Shown in pieces: positions 1-8,723 of a DNA stretch of 64,000 nucleotides. Position 1 is the first letter of the stretch. Each line of letters opens with the position of its first letter. This DNA is from Bradyrhizobium sp. CSA112 (GTDB taxonomy: Bacteria > Pseudomonadota > Alphaproteobacteria > Rhizobiales > Xanthobacteraceae). The notes under the pieces were generated by a model that was not told where the DNA came from, did not search any database, and was given only the letters and a program-made list of their open reading frames with translations. The DNA lies in the NCBI RefSeq assembly GCF_029051645.1, contig NZ_JAACFS010000002.1, positions 1 to 64,000 on the forward strand, given 5' to 3'. Both the position numbers and the translations under genes were made by a program.

Positions 1-759
1 GCGTTCAGGCGCTCGGGCCGACGCCTCACGAATAGCCTGCGCCTCGCGGATGGGCGGTGCTTCACGGGCCGGCATTGCCTCACGGACCGGCGGCGCCTCA
101 CGGACTGACGGTGCCTCACGAACTGGCGGCGGCTTGGGCAATTCGCGCTGCGGCCGTGGCATCAGCGGTTCGTTGCGGGTCAGGCGCGGCGGAGCTGCCT
201 CGGGGCGACCGCTGATCGATTCCGGCGCAAAGCCCGTCAATGGATCGCTGCGACGCTCCGGCATAGGCGGCGACGCGGGGCGGCGGATTTCGTCGGCGAA
301 GGAAGGCCGTGCCGGGCGCGGCGGCGGCTCCGGCATTTGCGGTTCGGTATGATGATCGAAGGCCTCGGTCGGTCGCAAATCGGATCTGGCGGCCTCTCTT
401 GCCGCCTCGTCGCTCCAGGCGGCATCGGGCAGCGGCGCGATGCGCGGCGGCTGCTCACCGACGGCCGGGCGCGGCGCCATCTGATCGCGGTTGGGCATCG
501 CGCGCACGATGTTGGGTTCGACCACGATGTCGCTCGGGCCGCCGATCATCAGGAGATGCTCGACATTGTCGCGCCGTACCAGCACGAGGCGCCGGCGGCC
601 GTCCACGGCGGCGGCATCGATCACGGCCAGCCGCGGCATCCGCCCGCGCTGGGTACTGGCGCCGAGGCGGTTATTGGCGAAGCGGCGAACCAGCCAAGCG
701 GCCACGCCGATCAGCGCCAGAACGGCGATGAATGCGAAGAGGAATGTCAGTGTCTGCAT
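1..759 (-). CDS. fliO: Flagellar biosynthesis protein FliO, C-terminus cut off by the window edge
   Basis: The frame stays open from the ATG at 759 (MQTLTFLFAF...) to base 1, giving 253 codons without a stop. One N-terminal membrane helix (about residues 2-22) is followed by a short beta-rich domain (RLAVIDAAAVDGRRRLVLVR, then HLLMIGGPSDIVVEPN), the usual FliO signature. FliO helps assemble the FliPQR export gate of the flagellar type III apparatus. After about residue 95 the protein becomes a Pro/Arg-rich low-complexity tail, ending in repeated P-x-REA units near the window edge. It is divergent from flgB, which fits a shared flagellar control region. The true C-terminus is not visible. Confidence 0.82.
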   Translation of the reverse strand, partial: MQTLTFLFAFIAVLALIGVAAWLVRRFANNRLGASTQRGRMPRLAVIDAAAVDGRRRLVLVRRDNVEHLLMIGGPSDIVVEPNIVRAMPNRDQMAPRPAVGEQPPRIAPLPDAAWSDEAAREAARSDLRPTEAFDHHTEPQMPEPPPRPARPSFADEIRRPASPPMPERRSDPLTGFAPESISGRPEAAPPRLTRNEPLMPRPQRELPKPPPVREAPSVREAPPVREAMPAREAPPIREAQAIREASARAPER

Positions 760-1195
760 TCTTTAGTCCCCGGCCACGGGCCGTTCTCTTGATGCTGGCT
801 TCGACGAGTGCGGTCTTAGGTCTTCCTGTCCGAGCATGTTCCCTTTGGGAATACGGTTCCCGTTGCCGGATCATGCCCTGAGCGATCCACATACGGCGAA
901 TCACGCCCGAGATCAGCCTTATTTCTTAATTCCCCGCGGCGATGCCGCCGCCCGGGTTAATTAATAGACCAAGAATCGCTTCATCCAAAACGACTTCTGA
1001 GCGCCCCAAGTCGGGTTGGTCGCTGCTGGTTAACGCAGTTTTCATGGCGAAAATGCGCTCGTTTTGTCGCTGCCGGCAGGCATTGGCGGACGTCCTCGCC
1101 CGCAGCGCGCGATTTTAACCGGCCGTTAACCATACACCGGGCAAATTCTGCCTACCTCGCGGCGTCTGCCAGAGGTTAACGGGGAGCCGCTCGCG
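760..1195. other. Divergent fliO/flgB intergenic region
   Basis: This 436-base spacer holds no convincing gene. It is richer in A+T than its flanks. It contains one full CtrA-type box at 1115-1130 and isolated GTTAAC words at 1029-1034 and 1174-1179. TTAATTAA occurs at 957-964. It presumably carries the promoters of fliO on one side and the flgB operon on the other. Confidence 0.6.
1115..1130 (+). promoter_or_regulatory. Predicted CtrA-binding box upstream of flgB
   Basis: The sequence TTAACCGGCCGTTAAC fits TTAA-N7-TTAAC, the full consensus of the alphaproteobacterial response regulator CtrA. It lies 65 bases before the flgB start codon and between divergent flagellar genes, where CtrA commonly acts. 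The match is seen directly; binding is inferred. Confidence 0.65.
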
Positions 1196-1606
1196 ATGGC
1201 CATCAACGACCTTCCGATCCTGTCGGCGCTGCGCACCAAGATGCAGTGGCACCAGGAACGCCAACGCGTGCTCGCCGAAAACGTCTCCAACGCCAACACC
1301 CCGAACTTCAAGCCAAACGACCTGGTCGAGCCGAAATTCGACGACAAAGGCGCGAACGTCGGCGGATCGATGGGCTCGCTCGCCATGATGCGCACCAGCG
1401 CCACCCATATCGGCGTCTCCGGCGGCGGGCAGAGCTTCAGAGGGGACGGCGGCAAGAGCGGCTTTTTGACCAAGCCGGCCGGCAATTCGGTCAATCTGGA
1501 AGACCAGATGCTGAAGGTCTCCGCCAACCAGATGGATTATGCGGCCGCCACCTCGCTCTACACCCGCAGTCTCGGCATGCTCAAAACCGCCATCGGAAAA
1601 CGCTGA
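1196..1606 (+). CDS. flgB: Flagellar basal-body rod protein FlgB
   Basis: A 136-residue protein, the normal size for FlgB, a proximal rod subunit of the flagellar basal body. The N-terminal flg_bb_rod motif is clear (LAENVSNANTPNFKPNDL, about residues 26-43). The C-terminal part (DQMLKVSANQMDYAAATSLY) forms the second helix of the rod coiled coil. The ATG at 1196 follows GGGGAG at 1181-1186. It is the first gene of the run flgB-flgC-fliE-fliQ-fliR-flhB and is preceded by the CtrA-type box. Confidence 0.95.
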   Translation: MAINDLPILSALRTKMQWHQERQRVLAENVSNANTPNFKPNDLVEPKFDDKGANVGGSMGSLAMMRTSATHIGVSGGGQSFRGDGGKSGFLTKPAGNSVNLEDQMLKVSANQMDYAAATSLYTRSLGMLKTAIGKR

Positions 1607-1632
1607 CGCGTCGCGACTAGGAGAACCGTGTC

Positions 1633-2058
1633 ATGGCAGATGATGGAAGCGATTTCGCCCGCTCGATGAGCATCGCGACCTCAGGGCTGCGCGCGCAGGC
1701 CGGGCGGATGCGGGTGCTCTCGGAAAACATCGCCAATGCGGACTCCACTGCGCCGACCGCGGCCGGCGATCCGTATCGCCGCAAGGTGCCGACATTTTCG
1801 TCCGCGCTCGACCGCACGCTGGATGCCCGGGTGGTGACGCTCGGCAAGGTCAGGACCGATCAGTCGGCGTTCCGCGTCAAGCATGAGCCGAGCAACCCGG
1901 CGGCCGACGCCGCGGGCAACGTCAAATATCCGAACGTCAATCCGCTGGTCGAAATGACCGACATGCGCGAGGCGCAGCGGTCCTATGAAGCCAACCTCAA
2001 CATCATCAGCGCCACGCGCCGCATGATTCAACGCACGCTCGACATCCTCAAGGCCTGA
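1633..2058 (+). CDS. flgC: Flagellar basal-body rod protein FlgC
   Basis: A 141-residue proximal rod protein. The N-terminal rod motif (SGLRAQAGRMRVLSENIANA) and the C-terminal motif (NPLVEMTDMREAQRSYEANL) are both typical of FlgC, and the C-terminal hydrophobic heptads pack into the rod. AGGAG at 1619-1623 places the start at 1633. It lies 26 bases after flgB and 16 before fliE, so one transcript is expected. Confidence 0.96.
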   Translation: MADDGSDFARSMSIATSGLRAQAGRMRVLSENIANADSTAPTAAGDPYRRKVPTFSSALDRTLDARVVTLGKVRTDQSAFRVKHEPSNPAADAAGNVKYPNVNPLVEMTDMREAQRSYEANLNIISATRRMIQRTLDILKA

Positions 2059-2074
2059 ACAGGAACCATAGAAA

Positions 2075-2386
2075 ATGGCTTCACCGACCGTTGCAGCAAA
2101 CGCCTACGCCGCGCTTTCGCGCATCATGGAATCCGGCGGCGCCGAGAAGGGCAGCCAATCCAGCGGCGGCCCGTCCTTCAGCGCGTTGCTCAAGGACGCC
2201 GTGGGAAGCGCGCTGGACGCCGGCAAGAAATCCGACGCGCAGACGATGGCGATGACCTCGGGCAAGGCCAACGTCATGGACGTGGTGACGGCAGTGGCGG
2301 AGACCGACGTTGCGGTCTCCACGCTGGTATCGGTGCGCGACCGGGTGATCCAGTCCTACGAAGACATCATGAAGATGCCGATCTGA
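2075..2386 (+). CDS. fliE: Flagellar hook-basal body complex protein FliE
   Basis: A 103-residue protein of the usual FliE length. FliE joins the MS ring to the rod and is exported early by the flagellar type III system. The C-terminal half (DVVTAVAETDVAVSTLVSVR) and the end (VIQSYEDIMKMPI) carry the family signature. An AGGAA-type ribosome site precedes the ATG. A dispersed repeat separates it from fliQ. Confidence 0.93.
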   Translation: MASPTVAANAYAALSRIMESGGAEKGSQSSGGPSFSALLKDAVGSALDAGKKSDAQTMAMTSGKANVMDVVTAVAETDVAVSTLVSVRDRVIQSYEDIMKMPI

Positions 2387-2398
2387 CGTCCCTTGGGA

Positions 2399-2502
2399 CG
2401 TCATCCCGGGATGGTCCGAAGGACCAGACCACAGGTGTGCAATTGCACACCGGGGGATCTCGAGATTCCGGGTTCGATGCTTCGCATCGCCCCGGAATGA
2501 CG
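2399..2502. repeat. Dispersed palindromic repeat, GTCATTCCGGG family, copy 1
   Basis: An imperfect inverted repeat that begins GTCATCCCGGGATGG and ends CGCCCCGGAATGAC, with a central CTCGAGATTCCGGGTTCGATGC-type arm. Copies occur at 18511-18590 and 26732-26812. This copy carries an extra hairpin (GTGTGCAATTGCACAC). It lies inside the flagellar gene run between fliE and fliQ and could affect transcript stability there. Confidence 0.85.
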
Positions 2503-2531
2503 GTGCAAGTGAGAACAAGCGAGAAGCAACA

Positions 2532-2795
2532 ATGACCGGTGCCGAAACCCTTGACGTGGCGCGCGATGCGATCTGGACCATCGTGGTGGTGTCGTCGCCC
2601 CTGATGGTGATCGGGCTCGTGGTCGGCGTCGTGGTGTCGCTGTTCCAGGCGCTGACCCAGATCCAGGAGCAGACGCTGATCTTCGTGCCGAAGATCCTCG
2701 CGATCTTCGTCACGCTATTGCTGGCGTTACCGTTCATGGCGGATTCGCTGCACGGCCACATGATGCGGATATCGTCGCGAATCATAGGCGGCTGA
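2532..2795 (+). CDS. fliQ: Flagellar export gate protein FliQ
   Basis: An 87-residue protein with two hydrophobic helices (about 16-38 and 52-74), matching FliQ of the FliPQR export gate. The stretch SLFQALTQIQEQTLIFVPKI between the helices is the conserved family motif. The gene starts 145 bases after fliE because the repeat lies between them, and ends 14 bases before fliR. Confidence 0.96.
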   Translation: MTGAETLDVARDAIWTIVVVSSPLMVIGLVVGVVVSLFQALTQIQEQTLIFVPKILAIFVTLLLALPFMADSLHGHMMRISSRIIGG

Positions 2796-2809
2796 TGCAT
2801 TGTAGATGA

Positions 2810-3580
2810 ATGCGCGTCGACATATCGCTGCTGCCGGCCCTTGCCGCCACCTTCATGCTGGTGTTCGCCCGCGTGGGCGCCATGGTGATGCTGTTGCCGG
2901 GATTTGGCGAGAGCAACATCCCGGTGCGCATCAAGCTTGCGATCGCGCTGCTCCTGACGCTGATCATCCTGCCGCTGCACCGCACCGCCTATCAGGTCGA
3001 CCTCAACTCGATGGCCGCGCTCGCCGTGTTGATGGTGCACGAGATCGTCATCGGCATCGTGCTCGGCGCCACCGCGCGCGTCACGCTGTCGGCGCTGTCC
3101 GTCGCGGGTTCCGTGATCGCCCAGCAGCTCGGGCTCGGCTTCGTCACCGCGGTCGACCCGACCCAGGGGCAACAGGGTTTGCTGATCGGCAACTTCCTCA
3201 CGATTTTGGGCATGACGCTGCTGTTTGCCACCGACAGCCACCATCTCGTGATCGCGGCGCTGAACGAGAGCTATCGTATTTTTTCACCCGGGGAGTTGAT
3301 GCCGAGCGGCGACGTCGCGGCGCTGGCCACGCGCGCCTTTGCCACTGCCTTCAAGATCGGCATCCAGCTTTCGGCGCCGTTTCTGGTGTTCGGCCTCGTC
3401 TTCAATATCGGGCTTGGCGTGCTGGCGCGGCTGATGCCGGCGATGCAGGTCTATTTCGTCGGCGTGCCGCTGTCGATCATGGTCGGCTTTTTGATCTTCG
3501 GCCTCGTTCTCACCGGAATGATGGCGACCTATCTCAACTACTTCATCGGTGTCATGCACGAGCTGACGCCGTTGAAATAA
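2810..3580 (+). CDS. fliR: Flagellar export gate protein FliR
   Basis: A 256-residue polytopic inner-membrane protein with about six hydrophobic segments, the standard FliR size. Diagnostic stretches are FARVGAMVMLLPGFGESNIP near the N-terminus and QLGLGFVTAVDPTQGQQGLL in the middle. FliR completes the FliPQR gate and contacts FlhB. An overlapping ATG four bases upstream is in another frame; the ATG at 2810 gives the family N-terminus MRVDISLLPA. Confidence 0.96.
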   Translation: MRVDISLLPALAATFMLVFARVGAMVMLLPGFGESNIPVRIKLAIALLLTLIILPLHRTAYQVDLNSMAALAVLMVHEIVIGIVLGATARVTLSALSVAGSVIAQQLGLGFVTAVDPTQGQQGLLIGNFLTILGMTLLFATDSHHLVIAALNESYRIFSPGELMPSGDVAALATRAFATAFKIGIQLSAPFLVFGLVFNIGLGVLARLMPAMQVYFVGVPLSIMVGFLIFGLVLTGMMATYLNYFIGVMHELTPLK

Positions 3581-3590
3581 GGAGGCCGCG

Positions 3591-4658
3591 ATGGCCGACG
3601 ATTCCGACGACAAAACAGAAGACCCTACGCAAAAACGTCTCGACGATGCGCTTGAAAAGGGGGACGTGGCCAAGAGCCAGGAGGTCAACACCTGGTTCAT
3701 CATCGCAGGCGGCACGCTGATATTATCGACGTTCTCGGGGTCGATCGGCGGCGGCATCCTGATGCCGCTGCGCAACTTGATCGCCAATGCCGGCCAGCTT
3801 CGCACCGACGGCGCGGCGCTGCTCGCGCTCGGCAACACGCTGGGCTATGCCGTGCTCGGCGCGATCGGCGTGCCGCTGTTGATGCTGGCGCTCGCCGCGA
3901 TCGCGGGCAACATGATCCAGCACCGGCTGGTGTGGTCGTCGGAATCGCTGAAACCGAAATTCAGCAAGGTGTCGCCCGGCGCCGGACTGAAACGCATCTT
4001 CGGCAAGCAGGCGATAGCGAATTTCGCCAAGGGCCTGTTCAAGCTCATCGCGCTCGGCGCCGTCATGATGGCGGTGCTGTGGCCCGAGCGGGATCGGCTC
4101 GAATCGTTCATGATGTTCGATCCTTCGGCGATCCTCGGCGTCACCACAAATCTGACATTGCAATTGATGGGCGCGGTGGCGGCGATGCTGGCCGCGGTCG
4201 CGATCGCCGACTACTTCTTCCAGTACCGGCAGTGGTTCGAGCGCCAGAAGATGTCGCTGCAGGAGATCAAGGACGAGTTCAAGCAGTCCGAAGGCGACCC
4301 CCACATCAAGGGCAAGATCCGGCAGTTGCGCCAGCAGCGCATGAAGAAGCGCATGATGGCCGCGGTTCCCAGCGCCAGCGTGATCATTACCAACCCGACC
4401 CACTATTCGGTGGCGCTGTCCTACGATCGCGGCATGTCCGCGCCGGTCTGCGTCGCCAAGGGCGTCGACAACATCGCGTTCAAGATCAGGGAAATCGCCA
4501 AAAAGCACGATATTCCCATTGTGGAGAACGTGCCGTTGGCGCGTGCGCTCCATGCCACCGTCGATATCGACGAGGAGATCCCGGTCGAGCACTATCACGC
4601 GGTCGCCGAGATTATCGGCTACGTTATGCGCCTGAAGAGCGGCCTTTCGGGACGATGA
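3591..4658 (+). CDS. flhB: Flagellar export switch protein FlhB
   Basis: A 355-residue type III export component that switches substrate class from rod/hook to filament. The N-terminal DDKTEDPTQKRLDDALEKGD motif, four transmembrane segments and a cytoplasmic C-domain are all present. The autocleavage motif NPTH is intact in VIITNPTHYSVAL (about residue 265). GGAGG sits just before the ATG, and the gene starts 10 bases after fliR. Confidence 0.97.
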   Translation: MADDSDDKTEDPTQKRLDDALEKGDVAKSQEVNTWFIIAGGTLILSTFSGSIGGGILMPLRNLIANAGQLRTDGAALLALGNTLGYAVLGAIGVPLLMLALAAIAGNMIQHRLVWSSESLKPKFSKVSPGAGLKRIFGKQAIANFAKGLFKLIALGAVMMAVLWPERDRLESFMMFDPSAILGVTTNLTLQLMGAVAAMLAAVAIADYFFQYRQWFERQKMSLQEIKDEFKQSEGDPHIKGKIRQLRQQRMKKRMMAAVPSASVIITNPTHYSVALSYDRGMSAPVCVAKGVDNIAFKIREIAKKHDIPIVENVPLARALHATVDIDEEIPVEHYHAVAEIIGYVMRLKSGLSGR

Positions 4659-4810
4659 ATGTGAGGGAACTGCTGGAAATCCCCTTGAAATACCTTCAAT
4701 CTGCCAAATAACCGCCTGACGGACTTGCGTTTGCGGGTCCGATTCAGGCACTCAAGAGGGGCGCGCGACTCTGCGCGTCACTTCCTTGCCGAAGGGCCGC
4801 GCCTCTTCAA

Positions 4811-7375
4811 ATGACCGCCGAAACCGACAACCAACCGCCCTCCGGGCCGTTCGCAGCCCACGAACCGGCGCGGCGCGGCGGTAGTATCGTGCTGGTGCTG
4901 CTGGTGGCCGCCGGCATCGTTGCGGTCGCGGTAGCGCTGATGACCATCGGCCGGGCGCAGGCTCAGCCTTATATTCTCGGCGTGCTGGCCCTCTTGGCCA
5001 TGGTCGGCCTGTTCAATTTATTCGCCTTTGCCGCCGGCATCATCCGCTTTACCGACCGCGCGGCCGACGATCCCGTGATGGGCCGCATCGCCGATCATGC
5101 CTATGACGGGCTGGCGGTGACCGATCCGAAGGGCCACGTGGTCTATTCCAACGCCGCCTATCTGGCGCTGACCGGGGCCGCCGGCCCGCAGGACGTGCGG
5201 CCGGTGGAGCGCGTTTTCATCGGGAATCCCGATGTCTCGGAGGCCGTGTTCCGCCTGCTCAAGGCGGCCCGCGAAGGCAAGCGGCAGCAGGAGGAGGTCC
5301 GTATCGCGGGCTCCGACGGTGCTCAAGGCCGCTGGCTGCGGATGCGGGTTCGTCCGCTCGGCCAGAGCAAGCGCGAAGCAAAATACGCAGTGTGGTCGAT
5401 CGCCGACATCACGCGGGACCGCGAGCGCCAGGAAGACGTGTTTCGGGAACTGCAGCACGCGATCGAGTATCTCGACCATGCGCCCTGCGGCTTCTTTTCG
5501 GTCAATCGAGCCGGCGACGTCATCTATGTCAACGCTACGCTGGCGAACTGGCTCGATCACGACCTCGCCGAGATCGGCTCGGGCGGGCTGAAGCTCAGCG
5601 ATATCGTGTCCGGCGACGGCGCCTCGCTCCTGACCTCGATCGTAGCGGTGCCCGGCGAAGTCAAAACCGAAGTGTTCGACATCGACCTGCGGATGCGCGG
5701 CGGCAAGACCATGCCGGTGCGGCTCTATCACAAGCTCGCCTTCGGCGCCGACGGCTCGCCGGGGTCATCGCGCACGCTGGTGATCAGCCGCGCGCGTGAC
5801 GAGCATTCCGACCCCGAACGCGCCGCCGAAGTTCGCTTCATGCGGTTCTTCGACCATACGCCGATGGCGATTGCGACGGTGGACCGCGACGGCACGGTAG
5901 TGCGCGCCAATGCCCGCTTCGCCAAGCTCGCGCAGAGCCTGAGCGCGGATGGCGCCGCCAACAAATCGATCTTCCGCGCGGTGAATGCACGCGACCGCGG
6001 TCTTTTGATCGCGGCGATCAACCAGGCTGCCGACGGGCAGGGCGACATCGCGCCGGTCGAGGCCATGCTCGACGGCGCCAAGGAGCGCTGGGGGCAGTTC
6101 TTCGTCACCGCGGTCGAGGAAGACGAGCGCGATACCGAAGCCGCCATTGTTTATCTGCTCGAGACCACCGAGCGGCGCACGCTGGAAAACCAGATCAACC
6201 AGTCCCAGAAGATGGACATGGTCGGCCAGCTCGCCGGCGGCATCGCGCACGATTTCAACAATGTGCTGTCCGCCATCATGATGGCCAACGACTTCCTGCT
6301 GAACGCCCACAAGCCGACCGATCCGTCGTTCCAGGACATCATGCAGATCAAGCAGAACGCGACCCGCGCGGCGACGCTGGTGCGGCAACTGCTCGCGTTC
6401 TCGCGCCGCCAAACGCTGCGGCCGCAGGTGCTCGACCTCGGCGACGCGCTTTCCGACCTCACCATGCTGCTGCGGCGATTGATCGGCGAGAAGGTCAAGC
6501 TCGATCTCGTGCATGGCCGCGACCTTTGGCCGGTCAAGGTCGACGTCTCGCAGTTCGAACAGGTGGTCGTCAATCTTGCCGTCAATGCGCGCGACGCGAT
6601 GGCTGATGGCGGCAAGCTGACGGTGCGGACCGGCAATGTGACCGTGGATGAAGCCGCGCAGCTCTCCCACAAGGGCATGCCGGCCGCCGATTACGTGCGG
6701 ATAGACATTTCCGATACCGGAACCGGAATTCCGGCCGACATCGTCGACAAGATTTTCGAGCCGTTCTTCTCGACCAAGGAGGTCGGCAAGGGCACCGGGC
6801 TTGGGCTCTCCACGGTGTATGGCATCGTCAAGCAGACCGGCGGCTTCGTCTATGTCGATTCCACGCCCGGCGAAGGCACCACGTTCCGCATCTTCCTGCC
6901 GCGTCATCGGCCCGAGCTGGAAGCGCAGCCGGAGGCGCAGGCGACCAACGGCGCGGTCAAGGAAGGAGCGGCTGAGCCGCCGAAGCCGCGACCCGATCTG
7001 ACCGGGCACGGCACCATTCTGCTGGTGGAAGACGAGGACGGCCTGCGGTCGTTGAATGCGCGCGGCCTTCGTTCGCGCGGCTACAGCGTGATCGAGGCCT
7101 CCAATGGCATCGAGGCAATGGAAGCGCTCGACGAAAAGGACGGCGACGTCGATCTCGTCGTTTCCGACGTCGTGATGCCGGAAATGGACGGCCCGACGCT
7201 GCTCCGCGAAATGCGCAAACGCAATCCGAAACTCAAGATCATCTTCGTCTCCGGCTACGCCGAAGAGGCTTTCGACAAGAGCCTGCCTGAGAACGAGCAG
7301 TTCGCCTTCCTGCCCAAACCGTTTGCGCTCAGCGCGCTGGTCGAGAAGGTGAAGGAGACCATGACGGCGTCGTAG
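4811..7375 (+). CDS. cckA: Hybrid sensor histidine kinase/phosphatase CckA
   Basis: An 854-residue hybrid kinase. Two N-terminal membrane helices (about 25-46 and 53-77) are followed by PAS-type regions (about 85-200, 210-330 and 345-455). The H-box GQLAGGIAHDFNNVLSAIMM places the phospho-accepting His at residue 480. An HATPase domain follows, with the N box NLAVNARDAM and G boxes DTGTGIP and GTGLGLSTVYGI. A C-terminal receiver follows, with its phospho-Asp at 786 (SDVVMPEMDG). This order matches CckA, which feeds phosphate through ChpT to CtrA and CpdR and controls cell cycle and motility. It lies 152 bases after flhB; a CtrA-type box is upstream at flgB. Confidence 0.92.
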   Translation: MTAETDNQPPSGPFAAHEPARRGGSIVLVLLVAAGIVAVAVALMTIGRAQAQPYILGVLALLAMVGLFNLFAFAAGIIRFTDRAADDPVMGRIADHAYDGLAVTDPKGHVVYSNAAYLALTGAAGPQDVRPVERVFIGNPDVSEAVFRLLKAAREGKRQQEEVRIAGSDGAQGRWLRMRVRPLGQSKREAKYAVWSIADITRDRERQEDVFRELQHAIEYLDHAPCGFFSVNRAGDVIYVNATLANWLDHDLAEIGSGGLKLSDIVSGDGASLLTSIVAVPGEVKTEVFDIDLRMRGGKTMPVRLYHKLAFGADGSPGSSRTLVISRARDEHSDPERAAEVRFMRFFDHTPMAIATVDRDGTVVRANARFAKLAQSLSADGAANKSIFRAVNARDRGLLIAAINQAADGQGDIAPVEAMLDGAKERWGQFFVTAVEEDERDTEAAIVYLLETTERRTLENQINQSQKMDMVGQLAGGIAHDFNNVLSAIMMANDFLLNAHKPTDPSFQDIMQIKQNATRAATLVRQLLAFSRRQTLRPQVLDLGDALSDLTMLLRRLIGEKVKLDLVHGRDLWPVKVDVSQFEQVVVNLAVNARDAMADGGKLTVRTGNVTVDEAAQLSHKGMPAADYVRIDISDTGTGIPADIVDKIFEPFFSTKEVGKGTGLGLSTVYGIVKQTGGFVYVDSTPGEGTTFRIFLPRHRPELEAQPEAQATNGAVKEGAAEPPKPRPDLTGHGTILLVEDEDGLRSLNARGLRSRGYSVIEASNGIEAMEALDEKDGDVDLVVSDVVMPEMDGPTLLREMRKRNPKLKIIFVSGYAEEAFDKSLPENEQFAFLPKPFALSALVEKVKETMTAS

Positions 7376-7543
7376 CGTCTGCCAAGGGCCGGCGACGCAT
7401 GGTGAATACAGCGTTTACGGCCAAATCGTCACATCCCCGCGACCGAGGGCCGCAGTTCCGGTTCCCGATAATGGCTTCACTTTTAGGTGGCGGTGCCCAT
7501 CTTAGGGGCGCTTCCCCATCCTGGGGAACTGAGGAAAAAGCAC

Positions 7544-8527
7544 ATGAATTTCTCGCAAGGCACGCGCGGAATTATTCGGACCCTGGCCATTGCCCTGTCT
7601 GTAGCGCTCCCGTTGGCGGCGATCACGATCTCGGAGGCCGACGCCCGCGTTGGCGGTGGCGGCAGTTCCGGTTCGCGGGGATCGCGTACCTATTCGGCGC
7701 CCCCGAGCACGACCACGGCGCCCGGCGCGGCACAGCCCATGAACCGTACGTTTACCCAGCCCGGTACTCCCGCAGCGGGTAATCCGGCCGCTGGCGCAGC
7801 CAACAAGGGCGGCTTCTTCAACCGGCCTGGCATGGGCATGCTCGGCGGCCTCGCCGCGGGCTTCCTGGGCGCTGGCCTGCTCGGCATGTTGTTCGGCGGC
7901 GGATTGTTCTCCGGCCTCGGCGGCTTGTCGTCGATCATCGGCTTGCTGCTGCAGATCGCCCTGATCGTTATCGTGGTGCGGCTGGCGATGTCGTGGTGGC
8001 AGCGCCGCCACACGCCGGCTTCCGCCTACGCGACGGGACCTGCTCCTGCTGCCGAAGGTCCCGGTGCTCAGACCAGCTTCCGCTCCGGGCTCAGCGGTTT
8101 TGGACTGGGATCGAGCCAGCCGCCGCTGGAAATCCAGCCGGCTGACTATGAAGCCTTCGAGCGGCTGCTTGGCGAGGTCCAGGCCGCGTGGTCGAACGAG
8201 GATGTCGGCAAGCTGCATACGCTCGCGACGCCCGAGATGGTGTCCTACTTCTCCAAGGATCTCGAGGAGAACAAGGCGCGCAACGACATCAACAAGGTGT
8301 CCGACGTCAAGCTGCTGCAGGGCGACCTCGCGGAGGCCTGGCGCGAAGGCGAAACCGATTACGCCAGCGTGGCGATGCGGTTCTCGCTGATCGACAAGAC
8401 CATGGAACGCACCACCGGCCGTCTGGTCGCGGGCAGCGAAACCCCGGTCGAAGTCACCGAGGTCTGGACCTTCGCCCGCCGACGCGGCAGCGACTGGGAA
8501 CTCTCGGCGATACAGCAGACCAGCTAA
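7544..8527 (+). CDS. Tim44-like domain protein with signal sequence and membrane anchor
   Basis: I chose the ATG at 7544 because GAGGAAA at 7531 is a good ribosome site and the next residues form a signal sequence (ALSVALPLAAITISEADA). The resulting protein has 327 residues. A Gly/Ser/Pro-rich stretch and two hydrophobic segments (about residues 95-145) are followed by a basic cluster. The C-terminal Tim44-like domain (about 195-327) includes YEAFERLLGEVQAAWSNEDV and ends in an EVTEVWTFARRRGSDWELS strand. Bacterial Tim44-like proteins are membrane-bound, and their role is poorly known. A strong terminator follows directly. Confidence 0.85.
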   Translation: MNFSQGTRGIIRTLAIALSVALPLAAITISEADARVGGGGSSGSRGSRTYSAPPSTTTAPGAAQPMNRTFTQPGTPAAGNPAAGAANKGGFFNRPGMGMLGGLAAGFLGAGLLGMLFGGGLFSGLGGLSSIIGLLLQIALIVIVVRLAMSWWQRRHTPASAYATGPAPAAEGPGAQTSFRSGLSGFGLGSSQPPLEIQPADYEAFERLLGEVQAAWSNEDVGKLHTLATPEMVSYFSKDLEENKARNDINKVSDVKLLQGDLAEAWREGETDYASVAMRFSLIDKTMERTTGRLVAGSETPVEVTEVWTFARRRGSDWELSAIQQTS

Positions 8528-8549
8528 TCGCCTGTACATGACGACGAAG

Positions 8550-8588
8550 AAGGCGCCGCGGCTTGTTTCGCGGCGCCTTTTTCTTTTT
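8550..8588 (+). terminator. Rho-independent terminator after the Tim44-like gene
   Basis: A perfect 10-bp stem (AGGCGCCGCG with CGCGGCGCCT) encloses an 8-base loop. It is followed by TTTTTCTTTTT, 23 bases after the stop codon. Confidence 0.9.
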
Positions 8589-8723
8589 CGCGTGCCGCGC
8601 CGCGTCCGGGACACGAGAAGGGTTCTCACCTCATGTGATTTCACGATCAGGTCACCGCGACCGGAATATTCTCTGTCGCATCGGGTTGATGACAAACGAT
8701 CAAAAACAACAGGGAGCACTTCG

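Noticed and set aside
2450..2502. tRNA-like GGTTCGATGCTTCGCATCGCC in the repeats
   Set aside because: The word occurs in all copies of one dispersed repeat. There is no acceptor stem or anticodon arm around it.
4655..4711. An 18-codon frame (MNVRELLEIPLKYLQSAK) overlapping the flhB stop by ATGA
   Set aside because: The coupling looks attractive, but the peptide is too short, has no family and no supporting pattern.
8675..8700. TTGAT-N8-ATCAA word near 8685, considered as an FNR/FixK box
   Set aside because: The half-sites are TTGA-N10-TCAA, so the spacing is wrong for FNR-type proteins.
8538..8723. An N-terminal extension of the lectin-like protein from an upstream ATG
   Set aside because: It would start inside the terminator of the preceding gene and place the signal peptide in the middle. 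The ATG at 8724 is better.
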